Assembly (NCBI RefSeq): GCF_000214135.1 | Contig: NZ_AFIE01000007.1 | Location: forward strand, 56,239 to 120,238 | Reading direction: 5' to 3' | Length of the DNA: 64,000 nucleotides | Source of the DNA: Acinetobacter sp. P8-3-8 | GTDB taxonomy: Bacteria; Pseudomonadota; Gammaproteobacteria; Pseudomonadales; Moraxellaceae | Shown here: positions 25,362-32,920 of the stretch, in pieces | How the letters are laid out: every line of letters begins with the position of its first letter | Position numbering within the stretch: position 1 is the first letter of the stretch | Notes under the pieces: generated by a model | What the model saw: only the letters and a program-made list of their open reading frames with translations | Database searches by the model: none | What the model was told of the DNA's origin: nothing | Program-made: the position numbers and the translations under genes

Positions 25362-26322
25362 GACCCACCTCCTCAATCAGAAAGTTCTTTGGGGGTTCAG
25401 GTACCACATCAATGAATGATGATTCCTGATGTTGTTCTTCACGGACTTTTTGACCATAACGCAACCAACGATTTACATTTTCCTGTTTAGCTTGGTATGC
25501 AGATGGTGTTTGGATAGGCTTATTTCGTCCTGATTGCTCAGTGACGTTATTTTTCTCCTTTCGGTTGATAAGTTTATGCTTGTTGTTGTTTACCCATGTC
25601 AGAAACGCTACAGCCCACTTCTGTGCTGTCTTGAAAGATTGCTTACCGTAATCATTCGGTGATGCAAACCAATCTCCAAATTCATCAAATAGGTTTTCAA
25701 GATCGTGTTGATCAAGATCAGGGTGTCTAGGTTTAGACAATTCGATGAAATCAGATTTCAATGTTGAATATTTCTGACCAAGTTCGATCACTGAGATTTT
25801 TGCAAGATCAAAATTGTGGTACTGAACAAATTGAACTGGCGGTTGTGAAATTTTTTCTTCGTGCGTATTACTACTACGTTCTATTGGTTGTTCTATTGGT
25901 TGTTCTTGGTAGTTAGTATGACCCTGCGTCACTGCTTTTTGCACCAGAGTCACTGGTTGTTGCGTGAAAGTCACTGGTTCACTGTCGTCAGAGTCACTGG
26001 TGTTGTTATCAGAGTCACTGCTTTCATTGTCCGAGCTATGACCCTGCGTCACTGCTTTTGTGAGACTTTCTACATCAAAACGGTAATAAGATCGACGACC
26101 ATTTGAACGATCTACAACCAATATTCCTAAATTTTCGATGTGTTTAATGTGTAAGCCCACTGCTCTGTTTGATAGTCCAGTATCGTCCATGAGCGTTTGA
26201 ATAGATGGATAACATTCGCCAGTTTCATAATCAGCGTATGTAGCCAAAGTGATTGCAACTAACTTAGTTGTTGGTGGCATGGAAATTTGACGTACAGCTT
26301 TTACAAAGTTGAAATTGCTCAT
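25354..26322 (-). CDS. Replication initiator O-like protein
   Basis: The 322-residue product has an N-terminal winged helix-turn-helix (about residues 10-95: YADYETGECYPSIQTLMDDTGLSNRAVGLHIKHIENLG), a central low-complexity stretch rich in Ser, Asp, Thr and Gln (about 95-155) and a C-terminal domain with WAVAFLTWVNNNKHKL. It corresponds to the lambda O arrangement: DNA-binding N-terminus, flexible centre, C-terminus meeting P. The low-complexity part is encoded by repeated DNA (25928-26054) that may be the origin. Confidence 0.72.
   Translation of the reverse strand: MSNFNFVKAVRQISMPPTTKLVAITLATYADYETGECYPSIQTLMDDTGLSNRAVGLHIKHIENLGILVVDRSNGRRSYYRFDVESLTKAVTQGHSSDNESSDSDNNTSDSDDSEPVTFTQQPVTLVQKAVTQGHTNYQEQPIEQPIERSSNTHEEKISQPPVQFVQYHNFDLAKISVIELGQKYSTLKSDFIELSKPRHPDLDQHDLENLFDEFGDWFASPNDYGKQSFKTAQKWAVAFLTWVNNNKHKLINRKEKNNVTEQSGRNKPIQTPSAYQAKQENVNRWLRYGQKVREEQHQESSFIDVVPEPPKNFLIEEVGHA
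25928..26054. other. Probable phage replication origin, GTCACTG iterons
   Basis: GTCACTG occurs at 25928, 25949, 25970, 25993, 26014 and 26048, mostly 21 bases apart (21, 21, 23, 21, 34), so on one face of the helix. The outer two copies are part of a longer direct repeat beginning TATGACCCTGCGTCACTG. A tandem TTCTATTGGTTG repeat lies at about 25880-25905. Iterons inside an O-like gene are the lambda-type origin layout. Identification is by pattern only. Confidence 0.6.
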
Positions 26323-26328
26323 ACCACC

Positions 26329-26634
26329 TCACCACAAATCTTCGCTGCATACCCCAAGGCGAGAAAACTTCATCTCACCAAGGGCTATCAGTTCAAGTTG
26401 ATTTGCACAAAATTCCAACTGACCACATTCAACTGCATGTAAAAAAGCTTGTGGTCGTGTATAGAACTTCCCATTTTCACAATAGAAACCCTGATGCGCA
26501 GATTTCCCCCATTGGTTTTGAATATCTGGTACCAAACCAAGTGACAAAATAATATTGATACAATCTGCATGGCGATTAGGTTTTGGTAGAGCGACCATAA
26601 GCTCACCTGCTTTAACAGCAACTCCTATAATCAT
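26329..26634 (-). CDS. Early phage protein, unknown function
   Basis: The 101-residue product shows GVAVKAGELMVALPKPNRHADCI near its N-terminus and QGFYCENGKFYTRPQAFLHAVECGQL in the middle, a wording I recall from small phage proteins upstream of replication genes, without a known function. It overlaps the neighbouring 26631-27356 gene by four bases. Confidence 0.68.
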   Translation of the reverse strand: MIIGVAVKAGELMVALPKPNRHADCINIILSLGLVPDIQNQWGKSAHQGFYCENGKFYTRPQAFLHAVECGQLEFCANQLELIALGEMKFSRLGVCSEDLW

Positions 26635-27356
26635 GCTGCCCCCTCATATCCAATGGTTTTACCGCTACCACCTAACACCTGGTCAGCAATCCATAATTTA
26701 CGTAAACGATCTTCAGCTAACTCATGTCCAGCATTTACCCACTCAGCAACTGCTAAAAATTCCTGGTAGCACTTGGTATTGATAAATTTAATATCAGCTT
26801 CGATAAGGACCTGAATTTGTTCAATACCAAAATCCTCAGGTATATTTTTCTGAGATTCGATTTCTTTAATGATTTCCTGATCCAAACCAAGCCAACCAAC
26901 CTTTTTCAATCCATGGCCAAGATCAATTTTGCAATCTTTCTTGCCACGTAATAATTCGATATGGCTCATGCTTGGCAAATCACGACGAAATTCAACCGTG
27001 ACCATTGGTTTGCTCAAATCATCAAGATTCATCATGTGAATATCAGCAGATAATTTCCATGCTTCTGGTTGTTCAACATGACCAAGAATTAAAGCAATGG
27101 ATAAATCCTGATAGTCATATGCACCAATGGTGAAGTGATAAGGCAGTGTTTCCGCATGAGGGAACTTATCTAATAAGGATTTTTCCCCGATTTTTTTGTC
27201 TTCAATGAAGTCACGTACATGAGATGAGATAAATTCCATACTCATTTCATAAGTTTCAGAAATATCTTTTTTGTACTGTGCTTCCTGTTGAAGCTGTTTT
27301 ACCTGTGAAGGCAATAATTTGTTTGGATTAACCTTTTTGGTGCGCTTCTTTTTCAT
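26631..27356 (-). CDS. Early phage protein, unknown function
   Basis: The 241-residue product starts with a basic segment (MKKKRTKKVNPNKLLPSQ) and is otherwise a soluble mixed helix-strand protein (YHFTIGAYDYQDLSIALILGHVEQ, WLGLDQEIIKEIE). No catalytic motif stands out. It overlaps its neighbours by four bases each side, so it belongs to the leftward early operon. Confidence 0.7.
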   Translation of the reverse strand: MKKKRTKKVNPNKLLPSQVKQLQQEAQYKKDISETYEMSMEFISSHVRDFIEDKKIGEKSLLDKFPHAETLPYHFTIGAYDYQDLSIALILGHVEQPEAWKLSADIHMMNLDDLSKPMVTVEFRRDLPSMSHIELLRGKKDCKIDLGHGLKKVGWLGLDQEIIKEIESQKNIPEDFGIEQIQVLIEADIKFINTKCYQEFLAVAEWVNAGHELAEDRLRKLWIADQVLGGSGKTIGYEGAA

Positions 27357-27610
27357 GCTGCCACCTTCTTTTCATGACTTGAACGAACTTTATTCACACC
27401 TTTTACATGATGTGGTCTATAAACACGGTCATAGCAGCCTTTACATGCTGATTCTGGTCGAAATGTAATGGTTCCATCCTTTAACTTTGATTTCACCATG
27501 AACCAAAACTCTGAATCTGTAGGCCAATATTCATCACAGTGCTTACAAAGTTTTTCTTTGCCTAGTTCAGTAAAGATATACATAGGTTTTTTAGCTTCAT
27601 TTGATTTCAT
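27353..27610 (-). CDS. Zinc-ribbon early phage protein
   Basis: The ATG at 27610 with an AAGGCGG site is preferred over 27634; it overlaps the end of the DUF3268 gene. The 85-residue product has a CKHC pair then a distant CKGC pair (CKHCDEYW ... SACKGCYDRVYRPHH), the layout of a zinc ribbon with basic residues that may bind DNA or RNA. HNH-type nuclease was considered but no HNH triad is seen. Confidence 0.65.
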   Translation of the reverse strand: MKSNEAKKPMYIFTELGKEKLCKHCDEYWPTDSEFWFMVKSKLKDGTITFRPESACKGCYDRVYRPHHVKGVNKVRSSHEKKVAA

Positions 27611-27992
27611 GCTGCACCGCCTTGATTTGTTCATTCATGCAAATTGAATAAACTTTTTTGCACTGATCAACATCAAACATCCCAATATGGCAGTCATTTG
27701 GATGAATATTCATTACTTCAGCCAAAGCTTTATAGGCTTCCTTGCGCTTCATGTGTCCATCACGCCATAACGGATCAAACACTCGATGTGCTATAGACTT
27801 CCATTTTCTAAGTTCAGCATTTGCCAATCGACCAAGTGAATTTTTAGTACCAGGGTGACAACCAACATAGGCATCACAAGGCACACATTGGTAGAACCAT
27901 TTATGTGACAGGTCAGGTCTATGAGGGTAAATGGCTGTGCCATCTACTCCTTCAGACTCTTTATTGCAGTATGGACAGATTGGATTTGTCAT
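27597..27992 (-). CDS. DUF3268 zinc-finger protein
   Basis: The 131-residue product has CPYCN at residues 6-10, then FYQCVPCDAYVGCHPGTKNSLGRLANAELR, which is the signature of the DUF3268 zinc-finger family found in phages and some bacteria, followed by a helical end. It is thought to bind zinc through the two CxxC pairs. The function is unknown. It overlaps the genes on both sides. Confidence 0.78.
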   Translation of the reverse strand: MTNPICPYCNKESEGVDGTAIYPHRPDLSHKWFYQCVPCDAYVGCHPGTKNSLGRLANAELRKWKSIAHRVFDPLWRDGHMKRKEAYKALAEVMNIHPNDCHIGMFDVDQCKKVYSICMNEQIKAVQHEIK

Positions 27993-28270
27993 GACTGCAC
28001 CTCCACCACTGCACCGCCATGCTCATGTAAGCAAATCTGCACACCGTTTGGGCAGGTACAGTATTTTTTAGAGATTACGCAATAAGCCACTTCAACCGAC
28101 TTATCTTCCCCATCAGTAGCTAAATCAACACCAATGAAATATGCACTATCTGGTGCAACACCCAATTCAAATTCACGTTTTTCAATTTGCTGAACTAAAC
28201 AGTGATGGCACTGTTCCCCTTTAAACTCTGGACATTTGCCAGCGCACTTATGTTCTGTTAAATTACTCAT
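27989..28270 (-). CDS. Cys-rich early phage protein
   Basis: The second ATG (28270, MSNLTEHKC) is chosen since AGGA is eight bases upstream of it. The 93-residue product has three Cys groups: CAGKCPEF, QCHHCLVQ, and near the end CTCPNGVQICLHEHGG, implying zinc binding. It is the first of three consecutive Cys-rich products in this operon. Function not recognised. Confidence 0.65.
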   Translation of the reverse strand: MSNLTEHKCAGKCPEFKGEQCHHCLVQQIEKREFELGVAPDSAYFIGVDLATDGEDKSVEVAYCVISKKYCTCPNGVQICLHEHGGAVVEVQS

Positions 28271-28272
28271 GT

Positions 28273-28605
28273 TCATTTTCCTGAATGATTATGAATTGCT
28301 GTACTAGAAGCCTGACCTGCAATGTCGGGCTTTTTTAATGCCTGCCAAAAACTTTTTAAATTTCTGCATACATTCTTGAATACACTGGTAGACGTTGTAT
28401 TCTTTGATTTTTCTATGTGCTCAGATGATGATTGACCTGTCTCCAGTTCGATCTTTTTATCTATGGCATCTCTTAACCACTTAGCACGATCACTACCTTG
28501 GCTTTCAGCCAAAGTATCAATGATCTCTTGGACTTCCAGCGGTACACGTGTTGACATGGGTGCCAACAGTTTTTTGCTGAATACAAACATTATTTTTGTT
28601 TCCAT
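28273..28605 (-). CDS. Early phage protein with ribbon-helix-helix-like segment
   Basis: The 110-residue product has a segment STRVPLEVQEIIDTLAESQ followed by DRAKWLRDAIDKKIE (about residues 18-52), the strand-helix-helix wording of Arc/MetJ-type DNA-binding proteins. The rest is Ser/Lys-rich and poorly ordered. Directly after the Cro-like gene in the leftward operon, it occupies the place of a CII-type early regulator, but its fold would be different. Start has AGGTGA upstream. Confidence 0.6.
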   Translation of the reverse strand: METKIMFVFSKKLLAPMSTRVPLEVQEIIDTLAESQGSDRAKWLRDAIDKKIELETGQSSSEHIEKSKNTTSTSVFKNVCRNLKSFWQALKKPDIAGQASSTAIHNHSGK

Positions 28606-28613
28606 AGGTTCAC

Positions 28614-28841
28614 CTATTGAATTTGTTCAGGCTCTCTTAGTTCAATCCAAATGTCCTGATAATCTTCTGGGAAAAGGTCTTTGCGTGTGCAGATTCCACG
28701 ATCTTCTGCAATCACAGCTAGGCGGATTTTTCTGTCAGTTGGAATAGCTTTCCAACCACTCACTGAAGGTCCTGTAATACCTAAAAGCCGTGCAACTGCA
28801 TTACATCCACCAAGGGCTTCTATAAGTTGGTTGTCATTCAT
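28614..28841 (-). CDS. cro: Cro-like repressor
   Basis: The 75-residue product is a small helix-turn-helix protein (residues about 5-35: LIEALGGCNAVARLLGITGPSVSGWKAIP), with the GCNAVARLLGI and SVSGWK wording of YdaS/Cro-type phage regulators. It is transcribed leftward from the promoter at 28865-28893, away from the CI-like gene, and is the expected lytic-side switch that binds the same operators. Confidence 0.82.
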   Translation of the reverse strand: MNDNQLIEALGGCNAVARLLGITGPSVSGWKAIPTDRKIRLAVIAEDRGICTRKDLFPEDYQDIWIELREPEQIQ

Positions 28842-28864
28842 GTTGCTCTCCTATAACAAAAGCA

Positions 28865-28893
28865 ATTATTAGGCATTCCTTATAAATAATCAA
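28865..28893 (-). promoter_or_regulatory. Leftward early promoter (PR-like)
   Basis: On the minus strand TTGATT (28888-28893) and AATAAT (28865-28870) are 17 bases apart. Operators at 28869-28882 and 28893-28906 overlap the -10 and -35, so the repressor would block it. It drives the Cro-like gene and the replication genes. Confidence 0.65.
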
Positions 28894-28931
28894 TAGGCAT
28901 ACCTAATTTTATTCGTGTTAGGATTTCCTAA
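28869..28931. promoter_or_regulatory. Operator cluster 1: three 14-bp sites between CI and Cro genes
   Basis: TTAGGCATTCCTTA (28869-28882), ATAGGCATACCTAA (28893-28906) and TTAGGATTTCCTAA (28918-28931) share the palindrome TTAGGnnnnCCTAA. Centres are 24 and 25 bases apart. They cover the divergent promoter region and end 17 bases before the CI start. Analogous to lambda OR. Confidence 0.85.
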
Positions 28932-28948
28932 TGATTTGAGAGTTATTT

Positions 28949-29674
28949 ATGAAGACACTTGCTGAAAGACTAAAATATGCAATGGAAGTTTTACCACCTA
29001 AAAAAATTAAGGGTGTAGAACTTGCTCGTGCTGTTGGTGTTAAGCCACCATCTGTTAGTGACTGGCTTTCTGGTAAATCTAAAACAATGGAGGGGGAGAA
29101 TCTTTTACGTGCAGCACATCACTTGAATGTAAATCCTATTTGGCTAGCTACTGGGAAAGGCTCACCTAAACAAGATGGTGAAATTAATCCTCAATTCACC
29201 CAGGTAAATGAATGGGATAGCAATACTCCAGTAGATGACGACGAAGTAGAAATCCCATTTTTCAAGGATTTTTCTTTTGCTTGTGGCGGTGGTTCATTCA
29301 ATGAAGCTATTGCTAATGAAAGACGTAAATTAAGAATGTCCAAAGCTACTTTACGCAATTTAGCAATCACAGAATCTAATGCTGTTGCAGCAACTGCATC
29401 AGGTGACTCAATGACACCAACCATTAATGATGGCGATACAATTCACATCGATCTTGGTCGCAAAGAGGTTAAAGATGGTCGTATCTATGTGATTTGTATA
29501 GGTGGGCTTCATTACTGCAAGCGTTTATATAACCTACCCTTTGGTGGAATCCGATTGTTATCTGATAATTCAGAAGAATATAAAGAAATTGAACTAACAG
29601 CAGAAGAAAGAATCTCTCAACAATTTGAAATTATTGGTTGGGTTTGGCAGATTGCGAAATTGGAAAAATGGTAA
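28949..29674 (+). CDS. CI-like phage repressor, S24 self-cleaving
   Basis: The 241-residue product has an N-terminal helix-turn-helix (about residues 20-45: KGVELARAVGVKPPSVSDWLSG) and a C-terminal S24 peptidase domain. The nucleophile is Ser154 in ATASGDSM and the general base Lys191 in HYCKRL; the likely self-cleavage bond is Cys112-Gly113 in SFACGGGS. It would keep the prophage silent and be inactivated through RecA during the SOS response. It transcribes rightward from the operator-bearing region and is followed by a small membrane protein gene. Confidence 0.92.
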   Translation: MKTLAERLKYAMEVLPPKKIKGVELARAVGVKPPSVSDWLSGKSKTMEGENLLRAAHHLNVNPIWLATGKGSPKQDGEINPQFTQVNEWDSNTPVDDDEVEIPFFKDFSFACGGGSFNEAIANERRKLRMSKATLRNLAITESNAVAATASGDSMTPTINDGDTIHIDLGRKEVKDGRIYVICIGGLHYCKRLYNLPFGGIRLLSDNSEEYKEIELTAEERISQQFEIIGWVWQIAKLEKW

Positions 29675-29748
29675 CACCTGAAGGTATAAGTGTTTTAAGC
29701 CCAAACGAGTAAGAAAAAATTAAATAATTATAATTTAGGTATTTAAAA

Positions 29749-30075
29749 ATGCATGACTTTATATATAACTTGGGCATTATTGGTTTAATAATTATATTTT
29801 TTTATATCGTTTTTTGGCTTGATCGCAGAAATAAGCCAAGTGAACTTGATTTACTCAGAAATCACTTACAAAGAGTCACGCACCCCAATTTAACAGTTAA
29901 GGGTTTTGGTAATTATCATATCGAATATGTAATAAGAGGACACCAAACTTTCGAATATTTTAAATACTGTAGCCAATATGAAAAAAGCTTAGAAATAATG
30001 AAAAAAGACTCATCTATAAAAATTTTGAACCATGGCTTAACTGGCTATCGTGACTGGGAGAAATGGGGAAATTAA
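29749..30075 (+). CDS. Small membrane-anchored protein downstream of repressor
   Basis: The 108-residue product starts with one strong hydrophobic segment (residues about 5-24: IYNLGIIGLIIIFFYIVFW) followed by a soluble part with several Tyr and His residues. It is probably co-transcribed with the repressor and thus made in the lysogen, which fits a superinfection-exclusion or lysogenic conversion role; this is inference. The terminator at 30138-30163 ends the unit. Confidence 0.68.
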   Translation: MHDFIYNLGIIGLIIIFFYIVFWLDRRNKPSELDLLRNHLQRVTHPNLTVKGFGNYHIEYVIRGHQTFEYFKYCSQYEKSLEIMKKDSSIKILNHGLTGYRDWEKWGN

Positions 30076-30137
30076 TATTACAAATTTGGCAATCCACCTA
30101 TCTTAATGATCTAATAAAATTCCAAAAAACTCCACTC

Positions 30138-30163
30138 AACCTGCTCTATGCAGGTTTTCTTTT
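30138..30163 (+). terminator. Terminator of the repressor unit
   Basis: AACCTGC and GCAGGTT form a 7-bp stem with a 5-base loop followed by TTCTTTT. It ends transcripts from the repressor and membrane-protein genes before the second operator cluster. Confidence 0.82.
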
Positions 30164-30178
30164 ATCAAAAACAAAATA

Positions 30179-30238
30179 TTAGGCAAACCTAAAAATAAAT
30201 TAGGAATACCTATTGACTAAATAATTAGGTTTGCCTAA
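30179..30238. promoter_or_regulatory. Operator cluster 2: three 14-bp sites
   Basis: TTAGGCAAACCTAA (30179-30192), TTAGGAATACCTAT (30200-30213) and TTAGGTTTGCCTAA (30225-30238) match the palindrome of cluster 1; centres are 21 and 25 bases apart. The first and third copies are almost mutual reverse complements. Analogous to lambda OL, controlling the rightward recombination operon. Confidence 0.87.
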
Positions 30239-30241
30239 TAT
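30213..30241 (+). promoter_or_regulatory. Rightward early promoter (PL-like)
   Basis: TTGACT (30213-30218), a 17-base spacer and TAATAT (30236-30241) form a near-consensus sigma70 promoter. One operator overlaps the -35 and another lies between -35 and -10. It serves the genes from 30276 rightward. Confidence 0.8.
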
Positions 30242-30275
30242 TTATCTCACACACCAACCCAATGTGAGGTAAAAA

Positions 30276-30605
30276 ATGTCTACCAAACCAACCAACGCAC
30301 AGCAATTTGTTGCTGACTTAGGTGCAGGAACCTTTGCTAACCAACTCGGTGCAGCTATCAGCATGGTTTCTCAAGGTGCTGTTCAGCACAACAAAAAAGG
30401 GCAAATCAAAATCACACTTGATATTGCTCGTATCGGTGATTCAAGCCAGGTCGAAATTGCACACACACTCGCTTTTGTTGAACCAACAGCAAAAGGTAAA
30501 CGTGCAGAGGACACCACCTCAAAAACTCCAATGCATTTGAATGCCGGTGGTGATGTCACGTTGTTCGCTAACCATACAAGCCAATTATTCACCGAAGATG
30601 CTTAA
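30276..30605 (+). CDS. First gene of the rightward early operon, unknown function
   Basis: The 109-residue product (MSTKPTNAQQFVADLGAGTF) is a small, mostly beta and helical protein without a recognised domain. The wording QLGAAISMVSQGAVQHNKKGQIKITLDIARIG recurs in phages beside DUF2303 genes, so the pair is likely functional. It is the first gene after the repressed promoter, a common site for counter-defence or host takeover proteins; that is speculative. Confidence 0.7.
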   Translation: MSTKPTNAQQFVADLGAGTFANQLGAAISMVSQGAVQHNKKGQIKITLDIARIGDSSQVEIAHTLAFVEPTAKGKRAEDTTSKTPMHLNAGGDVTLFANHTSQLFTEDA

Positions 30606-30658
30606 ACAGCCCCCTTCTCATTACAACAATTTTACCAACCATCCATAAGGTACTGAAA

Positions 30659-31483
30659 ATGGAAAACTCTGCTAAAGAAATCGTTGAACTTGCGTTACCT
30701 GTAAATGATTTATCTCGTGGTCAACTTGTTGCCATTCATGAAAACTTCAATATTCATGATTTAGAACAATTTCAAGCTGGTCGTAACCGTGCACGTGGTG
30801 TTTTAAAAACCCCATCTTTTGATGATTTCAAAAGTTATGTTTTAGGTAATACACAGTCTGAAAATTCTGTTCCTGAAGTAAAAGTTTATGCCCCTGTATT
30901 TGTTGACCACAAAAATGTATCAGCAACGGCAATTTTAAACTTCAAAGTTGTTGGATTGGCTCAAGGTCATTGTGACCATAAAGCAGTGTTACAGCTTGAA
31001 CCAACTGTAGTTTGGGAAAAGCTTAATCAACTTAAAGATAACAAACTCAATCAAAAGCGTTTTGCAACATTACTTGAAGATTGGGCAAGTGTATTCGCTG
31101 CAACAAGTGAAACTGGTGAAACCATCCATATTGCGGAAGCAATTAATGCAGTTCGCAACATGAAAGTTGGCGCATCTTCAACTACTGACTCGTCAGTATC
31201 AAACATGCAAGAAACTCGCTCAGTCTTTGACAAAGTTGAAGCTTCAAGCACAGCAGGGAAATTACCAAGTTATTTTGAAATCATTGATCCAGCTTATGTT
31301 GGTCTTGATGACAAAACTATTCGCTTGCGTCTTGTAGTAAATAGCTCAGATGGTGAGCCATCGTTTGCATTGCAAATCGTTAAAGAAGAACTCTTGCGTA
31401 ATGAAATTATTCAAGAATTCAAAGAAAAAGTGATTGCCTTGCTTCCTGAAAACCCTGTCCGTATTGGTACCTTTTCCGCTTAA
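30659..31483 (+). CDS. DUF2303 (YfdQ-like) phage protein
   Basis: The 274-residue product is of the DUF2303 family, shown by the central FKSYVLGNTQ, VYAPVFVDHKNVSATAILNF, GHCDHKAVLQLEPTVVWEKL and the RFATLLEDW wording. The family is widespread in temperate phages and the defective prophage CPS-53 (yfdQ) of E. coli; function unknown. It starts 53 bases after the previous gene and ends at a strong terminator. Confidence 0.85.
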   Translation: MENSAKEIVELALPVNDLSRGQLVAIHENFNIHDLEQFQAGRNRARGVLKTPSFDDFKSYVLGNTQSENSVPEVKVYAPVFVDHKNVSATAILNFKVVGLAQGHCDHKAVLQLEPTVVWEKLNQLKDNKLNQKRFATLLEDWASVFAATSETGETIHIAEAINAVRNMKVGASSTTDSSVSNMQETRSVFDKVEASSTAGKLPSYFEIIDPAYVGLDDKTIRLRLVVNSSDGEPSFALQIVKEELLRNEIIQEFKEKVIALLPENPVRIGTFSA

Positions 31484-31504
31484 AACTAAAAATTAAGCAA
31501 TAAA

Positions 31505-31540
31505 AAGCCCCGAAATTTTGATCGAGGACGGGGCTTCTTT
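31505..31540 (+). terminator. Intrinsic terminator after the DUF2303 gene
   Basis: AAGCCCCG (31505-31512) and CGGGGCTT (31529-31536) form an 8-bp GC-rich stem followed by CTTT. Genes downstream would need antitermination or read-through. Confidence 0.82.
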
Positions 31541-31570
31541 AAGGCGTATAGCAATCGCTATAAGGAGATT

Positions 31571-32017
31571 ATGAACATGGTTTCATTAAATTTCAAATCA
31601 ATTTTGTTGGGTTTAGGTGGTGCAGTAGCAATGACAGCTGTTTTTGCGTCTGTGCAAATGTATCAACCAGCCAAGCTACCTGTTGAAGAACAGCAGCAGA
31701 TCACAGTGGCATCAGACATCTACAAGGTGGATGAGCTCGATTTAGGCCCATACAACGACTGTCAACATGACTGTCATGCAACCTTATTAACAGCAAATAA
31801 CCAGTATTACATCGAAGTGAATTTTGACTATTCAGGTTTCGATGATGGTAACGGCTTTAATCGTGCTGTAGGCATTCAGATTGATCGCTTAGAACCTGAA
31901 TTGGTCGGTGATGAAGATGGCGAAATCAATGCATATCTTGATCGTTATGAACTCGTAAAAATCAATGATGCTCTTGAAGACTCTATCGCTGTGAAATTGC
32001 ATAAATTGAGAGGTTAA
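31571..32017 (+). CDS. Membrane-anchored or secreted early phage protein
   Basis: The 148-residue product has an N-terminal hydrophobic segment (FKSILLGLGGAVAMTAVFAS) and then a soluble acidic domain with a Cys pair (YNDCQHDCHATLL). AAGGAG lies upstream of the first ATG; a second ATG six bases in is equally likely. The hydrophobic segment could be a signal peptide or an anchor. Function not recognised. Confidence 0.65.
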   Translation: MNMVSLNFKSILLGLGGAVAMTAVFASVQMYQPAKLPVEEQQQITVASDIYKVDELDLGPYNDCQHDCHATLLTANNQYYIEVNFDYSGFDDGNGFNRAVGIQIDRLEPELVGDEDGEINAYLDRYELVKINDALEDSIAVKLHKLRG

Positions 32018-32018
32018 T

Positions 32019-32405
32019 ATGCTTGATTTAATTGAAATTAAAACAGCTTCTAGTGAACCAACCGATCACTCTAAAAGCCTTCAAGCTGATGTATATCAAG
32101 CTTTATTTGGTGAACCTGTTAAATACAACGAATTTGAATTCGATATTGGGAATAAAACTGTTATTTGCCTAATGCGTGGCTTTCCTTGGCATGTGGTTTT
32201 TAAAGATGAACCATTTGATCAGCATAACGGTGAATTTTGGGGATGGAACCCTCTAAAGGTTAAGGGTTCTGGTCGATTTGGTGGTGGATGGGCTTTCAAA
32301 TTTGGTATCTCTTCAAATGAGAATTTCCGTGAATTAGTTATTGATGTGGGTATTGGTTCAATTTGTTTGGAAATTATGAATTTACGTAGAGGATTTAGAG
32401 CATGA
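32019..32405 (+). CDS. Early phage protein, unknown function
   Basis: The 128-residue product is a compact soluble protein rich in Trp, Phe and Gly (CLMRGFPWHVVFKDE, FWGWNPLKVKGSGRFGGGWAF). It begins one base after the previous stop codon and overlaps the next gene by four bases, so the three are co-translated. No family recognised. Confidence 0.65.
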   Translation: MLDLIEIKTASSEPTDHSKSLQADVYQALFGEPVKYNEFEFDIGNKTVICLMRGFPWHVVFKDEPFDQHNGEFWGWNPLKVKGSGRFGGGWAFKFGISSNENFRELVIDVGIGSICLEIMNLRRGFRA

Positions 32406-32920
32406 GTTATACAACTGTTTTAGCTGTTCATCCTGGCGAAAAAGTCGAGGAACTATTTGAACTTGGTAATGCTTGGGGTTCAGCACCAGTAATTTGGGAT
32501 GCCATGGCTCAAAAGTATCTGGATAAACCACATTTTATGGCTGCTACTTTTGAAGATAGTGGTGAAAAACTTTGGGCTCTGTGTCGTGATGAATCTGTTC
32601 CATTGGTTCATCGTACCCTCCATTTAATGACAATGGATCGAATGTACATTGAGAAAAAAGATTTCAAACATGCAGCACAAGATATACGTGCATTTTTAAA
32701 TGATTTTCCTCAGCCTGAAGACCACATTAATCATTGGCCAGCAATTGCAGACTATTTAGATACTGATCCAGATGTACCTGCGATTGGATTTCATATGACT
32801 TCTGTTTCTGATAACCCATTTCACGGTGATTGGGATGAAGAAAATGAGGATTACGGTTCTCTAAATTGGGCTACTTGCCAAAGTGTTTATGAAAGTATCA
32901 AAGGGAGTGTTGAAGCATGA
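32402..32920 (+). CDS. Early phage protein, unknown function
   Basis: The 172-residue product has several His and Trp residues (HPGEKVEELFELGNAWGSAPVIWDAM, LVHRTLHLMTMDR, NHWPAIADYL) and a mainly helical prediction. No catalytic motif is secure. It overlaps the genes on both sides by four bases, the usual coupling in this operon, and directly precedes the recombination genes. Confidence 0.68.
   Translation: MSYTTVLAVHPGEKVEELFELGNAWGSAPVIWDAMAQKYLDKPHFMAATFEDSGEKLWALCRDESVPLVHRTLHLMTMDRMYIEKKDFKHAAQDIRAFLNDFPQPEDHINHWPAIADYLDTDPDVPAIGFHMTSVSDNPFHGDWDEENEDYGSLNWATCQSVYESIKGSVEA

Noticed and set aside
27353-27610. HNH endonuclease
   Set aside because: The paired Cys motifs are present but the HNH His-Asn-His triad is missing.
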